A stretch of 64,000 nucleotides of DNA from Pseudomonas bohemica (GTDB lineage: Bacteria > Pseudomonadota > Gammaproteobacteria > Pseudomonadales > Pseudomonadaceae): contig NZ_NKHL01000117.1 of the NCBI RefSeq assembly GCF_002934685.1, positions 169,001-233,000 of the forward strand, written 5' to 3'. Made by a program: the position numbers and the translations under genes. Below, piece by piece: positions 7,626-14,382 of this stretch (positions are counted from its first letter, which is position 1; each line of letters opens with the position of its first letter). The notes beneath the pieces were generated by a model. That model was not told the origin of the DNA. It saw only the letters and a program-made list of their open reading frames with translations, and did no database searches.

Positions 7626-8951
7626 ATGGCACTGACACGCGAACAACAAATTGCAGCCATCGAGAAAGACTGGGCCGAGAATCCACGCTGGAAAGGCGTG
7701 ACCCGCACCTACTCCGCTGCTGACGTCGTCCGCCTGCGTGGCTCGGTTCAGCCTGAACACACCTTCGCCAAGCTGGGCGCTGAAAAGCTCTGGAACCTGG
7801 TCACCCAGGGCGCCAAGCCGTCCTTCCGTCCCGACAAGGATTTCGTCAACTGCATGGGCGCCCTGACTGGCGGCCAGGCGGTACAGCAAGTCAAGGCGGG
7901 CATCCAGGCGATCTACCTGTCCGGCTGGCAGGTGGCGGCGGACAACAACTCGGCAGAGTCGATGTACCCCGACCAGTCGCTGTACCCGGTGGATTCGGTT
8001 CCGACCGTAGTCAAGCGCATCAACAACTCGTTCCGCCGTGCTGACCAGATCCAGTGGAAAGCTGGCAAGAACCCAGGCGACGAAGGCTATATCGATTACT
8101 TCGCACCGATCGTTGCCGACGCCGAAGCCGGTTTCGGTGGCGTGCTGAATGCCTATGAACTGATGAAGAGCATGATCGAGGCAGGCGCTGCCGGCGTGCA
8201 CTTCGAAGATCAGTTGGCCTCGGTGAAAAAGTGCGGCCACATGGGCGGCAAAGTACTGGTACCGACTCAGGAAGCTGTACAGAAGCTGGTGGCAGCGCGT
8301 CTTGCGGCTGACGTCGCGGGCGTTCCGACCATCATCCTGGCGCGCACCGATGCCAACGCGGCTGACTTGCTGACGTCCGACTGCGACCCGTACGACAAAC
8401 CGTTCGTCACCGGCACTCGCACACCGGAAGGCTTCTATAAAGTACGCGCCGGCCTGGATCAGGCCATCGCTCGCGGCCTGGCGTATGCGCCGTATGCCGA
8501 TCTGATCTGGTGCGAAACCGCCAAGCCGGATCTGGACGAAGCCCGTCGTTTCGCCGAAGCGATCAAGAAGGAATACCCGGACCAACTGCTGTCGTACAAC
8601 TGCTCGCCCTCCTTCAACTGGAAGAAGAACCTGGACGACGCGACCATCGCCAAATTCCAGCGCGAACTGTCGGCAATGGGCTACAAGCACCAGTTCATCA
8701 CCCTGGCGGGCATTCACAACATGTGGCACAGCATGTTCAACCTGGCGCACGACTACGCCCGCAACGACATGACCGCCTACGTGAAGCTGCAGGAGCAGGA
8801 ATTCGCTGACGCGGCCAAGGGCTACACCTTCGTGGCGCACCAGCAGGAAGTAGGCACCGGCTACTTCGACGACATGACCACTGTGATCCAGGGTGGCCAG
8901 TCTTCGGTGACCGCGCTGACCGGTTCTACCGAAGAAGAACAGTTCCACTGA
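7626..8951 (+). CDS. aceA: Isocitrate lyase
   Basis: A 441-residue cytoplasmic enzyme that cleaves isocitrate to glyoxylate and succinate, the first step of the glyoxylate shunt. The catalytic loop KKCGHMGGKVLVPTQEA contains the family KKCGH motif with the nucleophilic cysteine. Other recognisable blocks are PIVADAEAGFGG (metal and substrate binding), GVHFEDQLASVKK and NCSPSFNWKKNL. Length and motifs fit the class closest to E. coli AceA rather than the 530-residue type. The long 5' region carries two RccR-like inverted repeats. A terminator follows 15 bases after the stop, so the gene is monocistronic; malate synthase is not adjacent. Confidence 0.98.
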   Translation: MALTREQQIAAIEKDWAENPRWKGVTRTYSAADVVRLRGSVQPEHTFAKLGAEKLWNLVTQGAKPSFRPDKDFVNCMGALTGGQAVQQVKAGIQAIYLSGWQVAADNNSAESMYPDQSLYPVDSVPTVVKRINNSFRRADQIQWKAGKNPGDEGYIDYFAPIVADAEAGFGGVLNAYELMKSMIEAGAAGVHFEDQLASVKKCGHMGGKVLVPTQEAVQKLVAARLAADVAGVPTIILARTDANAADLLTSDCDPYDKPFVTGTRTPEGFYKVRAGLDQAIARGLAYAPYADLIWCETAKPDLDEARRFAEAIKKEYPDQLLSYNCSPSFNWKKNLDDATIAKFQRELSAMGYKHQFITLAGIHNMWHSMFNLAHDYARNDMTAYVKLQEQEFADAAKGYTFVAHQQEVGTGYFDDMTTVIQGGQSSVTALTGSTEEEQFH

Positions 8952-8966
8952 GTCTGCGCGCCTCTC

Positions 8967-8992
8967 AAAAGCCGCCTTCGGGCGGCTTTTGT
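8967..8992 (+). terminator. Rho-independent terminator after aceA
   Basis: AAAAGCCGCC, TTCG tetraloop, GGCGGCTTTTGT: a symmetric stem with flanking A and T runs, so it may work on both strands. Confidence 0.92.
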
Positions 8993-9433
8993 CATATCGG
9001 AGCATTAATGCCCTACCCAAGTAGTAGGTCATTAGTCGATAGACATCCCGAATCGACTGGCAAAAGTTAATTAACGTCGCCGCTTAATAAACCTTCATTT
9101 GACAGATGCTGTAACGCCAACTTCGTCACTTTCCAGTGACAAACGCAAAATGAAGTTCCAAATGATATTAATTATCATTTCTCCTGCGCGTTTTTCATTA
9201 CCGTTTACGGGAAACATAATTAACGAAAAACGCTGTAATGGCCGCCCGGCAAGGCCCCGCGTACCGAAACCGTGACCTGCCTCATTAATCCTGTGAATAA
9301 ATTTGATGTAGAAAATTTACTTGCCCTCCTTTTGCACATAAAATCCCGGAATTGATCGCACTGCGACATATCGTCACTGCTTTTACTTCTTTTCAAGCTC
9401 AGAGACCCTTGCTCTCTGTTAAGGACTGCCAGC
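8993..9433. other. Upstream region of the nuo operon (intergenic)
   Basis: These 441 bases are AT-rich compared with the surroundings and hold no convincing gene. Besides the Fur-like palindrome (9163-9177) there is a perfect inverted repeat GCGTTTTTC (9088+100 to 9196) with GAAAAACGC (9225-9233) around 28 bases that contain CCGTTTACGG. A transcript start for nuoA probably lies in this region, but no -35/-10 pair stood out. Confidence 0.6.
9163..9177. promoter_or_regulatory. Fur-box-like palindrome upstream of nuoA
   Basis: TGATATT A ATTATCA matches the 7-1-7 Fur core TGATAAT-N-ATTATCA at 13 of 14 positions; the surrounding A and T runs extend the symmetry (AAATGATA/TATCATTT). It lies 257 bases before the nuoA start. 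Whether it serves nuo or an unseen small RNA cannot be decided from sequence. Confidence 0.55.
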
Positions 9434-9847
9434 ATGCCCGAATCGACAGGTCTGATTGCCCACAATTGGGGCTTCGCCATTTTCCTTTTGGGCGTCATTG
9501 GCCTCTGCGCCTTCATGCTCGGCCTCTCAAGCCTGCTGGGTTCCAAAGCCTGGGGCCGCAGCAAGAACGAACCTTTCGAATCCGGCATGCTGCCCACCGG
9601 CGGCGCGCGTCTGCGGCTCTCCGCAAAATTCTATCTGGTCGCGATGCTCTTCGTGATTTTCGATATTGAAGCCCTCTTTCTGTACGCCTGGTCTGTGTCC
9701 GTCCGCGAAAGCGGCTGGACCGGCTTCGCCGAAGCTCTCGTTTTCATAGCAATTCTGTTGGCAGGTCTTGTCTACCTATGGCGTGTAGGGGCGCTCGATT
9801 GGGCTCCCGTAGGTCGTCGTAATCGGCAGGCGAAGCTAAAACAATGA
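9434..9847 (+). CDS. nuoA: NADH-quinone oxidoreductase subunit A
   Basis: A 137-residue membrane-arm subunit of proton-pumping complex I with three predicted transmembrane helices (about residues 14-36, 66-88 and 95-117). The loop between helices 1 and 2 carries the conserved NEPFESGMLPTG block, and helix 2 is followed by the family FVIFDIEALFLYAW signature that lies beside the quinone channel. It is the first gene of a 13-gene operon. The ATG at 9434 follows AAGGAC, a fair Shine-Dalgarno. The gene continues into nuoB after a 10-base gap. Confidence 0.97.
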   Translation: MPESTGLIAHNWGFAIFLLGVIGLCAFMLGLSSLLGSKAWGRSKNEPFESGMLPTGGARLRLSAKFYLVAMLFVIFDIEALFLYAWSVSVRESGWTGFAEALVFIAILLAGLVYLWRVGALDWAPVGRRNRQAKLKQ

Positions 9848-9857
9848 GGCTTTGGCA

Positions 9858-10532
9858 ATGCAATACAATCTCACCAGGATCGACCCGGATGCTCCTAACG
9901 AGCAGTACCCCATCGGCGAACGGGAAACCGTTTCCGATCCGTTAGAGGATCAAGTCCACAAAAACATATTCATGGGCAAGCTCGAGGACGTACTGAGCGG
10001 TGCCGTCAACTGGGGTCGCAAGAATTCCCTTTGGCCGTACAACTTCGGTTTGTCCTGCTGCTACGTGGAAATGACTACCGCCTTCACAGCGCCCCACGAC
10101 ATCGCGCGCTTCGGCGCCGAAGTGATTCGGGCATCGCCGCGTCAGGCGGATTTCATGGTTATCGCCGGTACCTGCTTCATCAAGATGGCGCCGATCATCC
10201 AGCGCCTCTACGAGCAAATGCTTGAGCCTAAATGGGTCATTTCCATGGGTTCGTGCGCCAACTCCGGTGGCATGTATGACATCTACTCCGTTGTGCAAGG
10301 CGTGGACAAGTTCCTGCCTGTAGATGTTTATGTGCCCGGCTGCCCACCCCGCCCAGAGGCATTTCTGCAAGGCCTGATGCTGTTGCAGGAATCCATTGGC
10401 CAGGAGCGTCGCCCTCTTTCCTGGGTCGTCGGCGACCAAGGCGTGTATCGCGCCGAGATGCCTTCGCAGAAGGAACAGCGCCGCGAACAGCGTATTCAGG
10501 TCACAAACCTGCGCAGCCCCGACGAAGTCTGA
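9858..10532 (+). CDS. nuoB: NADH-quinone oxidoreductase subunit B
   Basis: A 224-residue peripheral subunit that holds the terminal 4Fe-4S cluster N2, the electron donor to quinone. The four cluster ligands are visible in GLSCCYVEMTTAF (adjacent cysteines), MGSCANSGGMYDIYSVVQG and PGCPPRPEAFLQGL. The ATG at 9858 was preferred over the in-frame TTG at 9852. It interacts with the NuoCD fusion encoded next. A 73-base spacer separates nuoB from nuoCD. Confidence 0.97.
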   Translation: MQYNLTRIDPDAPNEQYPIGERETVSDPLEDQVHKNIFMGKLEDVLSGAVNWGRKNSLWPYNFGLSCCYVEMTTAFTAPHDIARFGAEVIRASPRQADFMVIAGTCFIKMAPIIQRLYEQMLEPKWVISMGSCANSGGMYDIYSVVQGVDKFLPVDVYVPGCPPRPEAFLQGLMLLQESIGQERRPLSWVVGDQGVYRAEMPSQKEQRREQRIQVTNLRSPDEV

Positions 10533-10605
10533 TCCAGTTTTCTTTTACAAAAAGAAGCCTGAACCTGGGTTCATTCTGTACGTTGACCGATAGCGATCGA
10601 GACCT

Positions 10606-12387
10606 ATGACTGCAGACACCGCTCTGTACATCCCGCCTTACAAGGCTGACGACCAAGATGTCGTCGTTGAACTACACAACCGTTTTGGCGCAGAAGCGTT
10701 CACCGCCCAATCCACTGTTACAGGCATGCCTGTGCTCTGGGTTGCCCGTGCCAAGCTGTTCGAAATCCTCAGCTTCCTGCGCAATGTGCCCAAGCCGTAC
10801 TCGATGCTGTACGACCTGCACGGCGTGGACGAACGTCTGCGCACCAAGCGCCGTGGCTTGCCGGACGCCGATTTCACCGTCTTCTACCACTTGCTGTCGG
10901 TAGAGCGTAACAGTGACGTCATGATCAAGGTGGCCTTGTCCGAGGGCGACCTCAGCGTGCCGACCATCACCAGCATCTGGCCGAACGCCAACTGGTACGA
11001 GCGTGAAGTGTGGGACATGTTCGGGATCGACTTCCCAGGCCACCCGCACCTGAGCCGCATCATGATGCCGCCGACCTGGGAAGGTCACCCGCTGCGCAAG
11101 GATTACCCTGCCCGCGCCACCGAATTCGACCCCTACAGCCTGACGCTGGCCAAGCAACAACTGGAAGAAGAAGCCGCGCGCTTCCGTCCAGAGGACTGGG
11201 GTATGAAGCGTTCCGGCACCAACGAGGACTACATGTTCCTCAACCTGGGTCCGAACCACCCCTCCGCTCACGGTGCGTTCCGGATCGTGTTGCAGCTGGA
11301 CGGCGAAGAGATCGTCGACTGCGTACCGGACATCGGTTACCACCACCGTGGTGCCGAGAAGATGGCCGAGCGTCAGTCCTGGCACAGCTTCATTCCGTAC
11401 ACCGACCGCATCGACTACCTCGGCGGGGTGATGAACAACCTGCCGTACGTGCTCTCGGTCGAGAAGCTGGCCGGCATCAAGGTGCCGGAGAAGGTCGACG
11501 TCATCCGCATCATGATGGCCGAGTTCTTCCGTATCACTAGCCACCTGTTGTTCCTGGGTACGTATATCCAGGACGTCGGTGCAATGACCCCGGTATTTTT
11601 CACCTTCACCGACCGGCAAAAAGCCTACACCGTGATCGAAGCGATTACCGGTTTCCGTATGCACCCGGCCTGGTACCGCATCGGCGGTGTCGCCCATGAT
11701 CTGCCTCGCGGCTGGGACAAGCTGGTCAAGGACTTCGTCGAATGGCTGCCAAAGCGCCTGGACGAATACACCAAGGCCGCCCTGCAGAACAGCATTCTCA
11801 AGGGTCGTACCGTCGGCGTTGCCGCGTACAACACCAAGGAAGCGCTGGAGTGGGGCGTCACCGGCTCCGGCCTGCGTTGCACGGGCTGCGATTTCGACCT
11901 GCGCAAGGCTCGCCCGTACTCGGGCTATGAGAACTTCGAGTTCGAAGTGCCGTTGGCGCACAACGGCGATGCGTATGATCGCTGCATGGTCCGCGTCGAA
12001 GAGATGCGCCAGAGCATCAAAATCATCGACCAGTGCCTGCGCAACATGCCGGAAGGTCCGTACAAGGCGGATCACCCGCTGACCACGCCGCCACCGAAAG
12101 AGCGCACCCTGCAGCACATCGAAACCTTGATCACGCACTTCCTGCAGGTTTCGTGGGGCCCGGTGATGCCGGCCAACGAATCCTTCCAGATGATCGAAGC
12201 GACCAAGGGCATCAACAGTTATTACCTGACGAGCGACGGCGGCACCATGAGCTACCGTACCCGGATTCGCACCCCAAGCTATCCGCACCTGCAGCAGATC
12301 CCTTCGGTGATCAAAGGCAGCATGGTCGCGGACTTGATCGCGTACCTGGGTAGTATCGACTTCGTTATGGCCGACGTGGACCGCTAA
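10606..12387 (+). CDS. nuoC: NADH-quinone oxidoreductase subunit C/D fusion
   Basis: A 593-residue fusion of the 30-kDa subunit (about residues 1-180; signature WYEREVWDMFGIDFPGHP) and the 49-kDa subunit (about 200-593; LNLGPNHPSAHGAFRIVLQL and GYHHRGAEKMAE). The D part lines the quinone pocket with its conserved histidine in the NHPSAHG loop. The C-terminus SIDFVMADVDR is the usual end of NuoD. C-D fusion is standard in gammaproteobacteria with an E. coli-like complex I, so it is not a sequencing artefact. It ends 2 bases before nuoE. Confidence 0.97.
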   Translation: MTADTALYIPPYKADDQDVVVELHNRFGAEAFTAQSTVTGMPVLWVARAKLFEILSFLRNVPKPYSMLYDLHGVDERLRTKRRGLPDADFTVFYHLLSVERNSDVMIKVALSEGDLSVPTITSIWPNANWYEREVWDMFGIDFPGHPHLSRIMMPPTWEGHPLRKDYPARATEFDPYSLTLAKQQLEEEAARFRPEDWGMKRSGTNEDYMFLNLGPNHPSAHGAFRIVLQLDGEEIVDCVPDIGYHHRGAEKMAERQSWHSFIPYTDRIDYLGGVMNNLPYVLSVEKLAGIKVPEKVDVIRIMMAEFFRITSHLLFLGTYIQDVGAMTPVFFTFTDRQKAYTVIEAITGFRMHPAWYRIGGVAHDLPRGWDKLVKDFVEWLPKRLDEYTKAALQNSILKGRTVGVAAYNTKEALEWGVTGSGLRCTGCDFDLRKARPYSGYENFEFEVPLAHNGDAYDRCMVRVEEMRQSIKIIDQCLRNMPEGPYKADHPLTTPPPKERTLQHIETLITHFLQVSWGPVMPANESFQMIEATKGINSYYLTSDGGTMSYRTRIRTPSYPHLQQIPSVIKGSMVADLIAYLGSIDFVMADVDR

Positions 12388-12389
12388 GC

Positions 12390-12887
12390 ATGAACAGCAC
12401 GCTTATCCAGACAGACCGTTTCGCCCTGAGCGAATCCGAGCGCTCGGCCATCGAGCACGAAATGCATCACTACGAGGACCCGCGCGCGGCGTCCATCGAA
12501 GCCCTGAAGATCGTTCAGAAGGAGCGCGGCTGGGTGCCGGACGGCGCCATCTACGCAATCGGCGAAGTGCTGGGCATCCCTGCCAGCGACGTTGAAGGCG
12601 TGGCCACGTTCTATAGCCAGATCTTCCGTCAGCCGGTCGGCCGCCACATCATCCGTGTCTGCAACAGCATGGTCTGCTTTATCGCCGGTCACGAAGACAT
12701 CGTCGGTGAAATCCAGAGCAAGCTGGGCATCGGCCTGGGCCAGACCACTGCCGATGGCCGCTTCACGCTGCTGCCGGCCTGCTGCCTGGGCAACTGCGAC
12801 AAGGCGCCGGCAGTCATGATCGACGACGATACTTTCGGCAATCTACAGCCCGCTGGCGTTGCCCAGCTGCTGGAGGGTTACGTATGA
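12390..12887 (+). CDS. nuoE: NADH-quinone oxidoreductase subunit E
   Basis: A 165-residue thioredoxin-fold subunit of the NADH dehydrogenase module that binds the off-pathway 2Fe-2S cluster N1a. Cluster ligands are in VCNSMVCFIAG and PACCLGNCDKAPAVMID, which preserve the CxxxxC and CxxxC spacing. The helical N-terminal domain (SIEALKIVQKERGWVPDGAI) is normal. Its stop overlaps the nuoF start by 4 bases (ATGA), which indicates translational coupling of the two flavin-module subunits. Confidence 0.97.
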   Translation: MNSTLIQTDRFALSESERSAIEHEMHHYEDPRAASIEALKIVQKERGWVPDGAIYAIGEVLGIPASDVEGVATFYSQIFRQPVGRHIIRVCNSMVCFIAGHEDIVGEIQSKLGIGLGQTTADGRFTLLPACCLGNCDKAPAVMIDDDTFGNLQPAGVAQLLEGYV

Positions 12888-14242
12888 CCATCACTTCCTT
12901 CGGCCCGGCCAACCTGATCCAGCGCACGCCGGAGACCCACCCGCTGACCTGGCGTCTGCGCGACGACGGCGAGCCTATCTGGTTCGACGAATACGTGGCC
13001 AAAGACGGCTATGCCGCAGCACGCAAGGCCTTCGCCCAGCAATCGCCTGACGAAATCGTTCAGGCGGTCAAGGACTCCGGCCTCAAGGGTCGCGGCGGTG
13101 CAGGCTTCCCCACTGGGGTGAAGTGGGGCCTGATGCCCAAAGACGAATCCATGAACATCCGCTACCTGCTGTGCAACGCGGACGAAATGGAACCCAACAC
13201 CTGGAAAGACCGCATGCTGATGGAGCAGCTGCCCCATCTGCTGGTAGAAGGCATGCTGATCAGTGCTCGCGCCCTGAAAGCCTACCGCGGCTACATCTTC
13301 CTGCGTGGCGAGTACGTCACTGCTGCCAAACACTTGAACCGCGCCGTGGCCGAAGCCAAGGCTGCCGGTCTGTTGGGCAAGAACATTCTGGGCACCGGCT
13401 TCGACTTCGAGCTGTTTGTCCACACCGGCGCCGGGCGTTACATCTGCGGTGAAGAAACCGCATTGATCAACTCCCTTGAAGGACGTCGCGCCAACCCGCG
13501 TTCCAAGCCACCCTTCCCCGCCGCCGTCGGCGTCTGGGGCAAGCCGACCTGCGTGAACAACGTAGAGACCCTGTGCAACGTCCCGGCGATCGTCAACAAC
13601 GGCAACGACTGGTACAAGTCGCTGGCCCGCGAGGGCAGTGAAGACATGGGCACCAAGCTCATGGGGTTCTCCGGCAAGGTGAAAAACCCTGGCCTGTGGG
13701 AGCTGCCGTTCGGCCTGCCCGCCCGTGAGTTGTTCGAGGACTATGCTGGCGGCATGCGCGACGGATACAAGCTCAAGTGCTGGCAACCCGGCGGCGCTGG
13801 CACAGGTTTCCTGCTGCCCGAGCACCTCGATTGCCAGTTCTACGCCGGCGGCGTGGCCAAGGTCGGCACCCGGATGGGTACCGGTCTGGCGATGGCGGTC
13901 GACGACAAGGTCAACATGGTGTCGATGATGCGCAACCTCGAGGAGTTTTTCTCCCAAGAGTCCTGTGGCTTCTGCACCCCTTGCCGTGATGGCTTGCCAT
14001 GGAGCGTGAAAATCCTGCGCGCCATTGAGAAAGGTCAGGGTCAAGCAGGCGATATCGAGACACTGCTGGGGCTGGTCAACTTCCTCGGCCCAGGCAAGAC
14101 CTTCTGTGCCCATGCACCGGGCGCAGTGGAACCTCTGGGCAGCGCAATCAAATACTTCCGGCACGAGTTCGAGGCAGGCATCGCGCCCACACGTGCGGGC
14201 GACCTCAACCAGGTCGTGACGCCGACCATGGTCGGCGCATAA
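12884..14242 (+). CDS. nuoF: NADH-quinone oxidoreductase subunit F
   Basis: A 452-residue subunit that binds NADH, FMN and 4Fe-4S cluster N3, the entry point for electrons. The FMN/NADH glycine-rich stretch GLKGRGGAGFPTGVKWGLMP, the second nucleotide motif GAGRYICGEETALINSLEG and the cluster motif ESCGFCTPCRDG plus the later KTFCAHAPGAVEPL are all present. Length is normal. It is followed by an unusually long 140-base spacer before nuoG that contains an RNA hairpin, whereas most other junctions in this operon are tight. Confidence 0.97.
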   Translation: MTITSFGPANLIQRTPETHPLTWRLRDDGEPIWFDEYVAKDGYAAARKAFAQQSPDEIVQAVKDSGLKGRGGAGFPTGVKWGLMPKDESMNIRYLLCNADEMEPNTWKDRMLMEQLPHLLVEGMLISARALKAYRGYIFLRGEYVTAAKHLNRAVAEAKAAGLLGKNILGTGFDFELFVHTGAGRYICGEETALINSLEGRRANPRSKPPFPAAVGVWGKPTCVNNVETLCNVPAIVNNGNDWYKSLAREGSEDMGTKLMGFSGKVKNPGLWELPFGLPARELFEDYAGGMRDGYKLKCWQPGGAGTGFLLPEHLDCQFYAGGVAKVGTRMGTGLAMAVDDKVNMVSMMRNLEEFFSQESCGFCTPCRDGLPWSVKILRAIEKGQGQAGDIETLLGLVNFLGPGKTFCAHAPGAVEPLGSAIKYFRHEFEAGIAPTRAGDLNQVVTPTMVGA

Positions 14243-14284
14243 CAAAGACACAACGGTTGACGGGTCAGAAGGCCCGCCTTCCGC

Positions 14285-14325
14285 CTATCCCGATTGCGCC
14301 TGTAAGGCTGTCTGAATCGGGGTAG
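14285..14325 (+). other. Structured spacer between nuoF and nuoG
   Basis: CTATCCCGATT (14285-14295) can pair with AATCGGGGTAG (14315-14325), giving an 11-pair stem with one G-U pair as RNA. The loop holds a small GCC/GGC hairpin. There is no T tract, so it is not a standard terminator. It may be an mRNA processing or stability element inside the operon. Confidence 0.5.
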
Positions 14326-14382
14326 CACCGAGATTCCATTAGCCACGCCCGCTGACACCGGGCCAACGAAGAACTTTGAACC

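Noticed and set aside
9000..9433. PrrF-like iron-regulated small RNA after the Fur-like box
   Set aside because: I saw no PrrF core sequence and no terminator in a suitable position; the box is reported, not the RNA.
10672..12288. 538-codon minus-strand frame opposite nuoCD
   Set aside because: Antisense shadow of nuoCD with no ribosome site and shadow-type composition.
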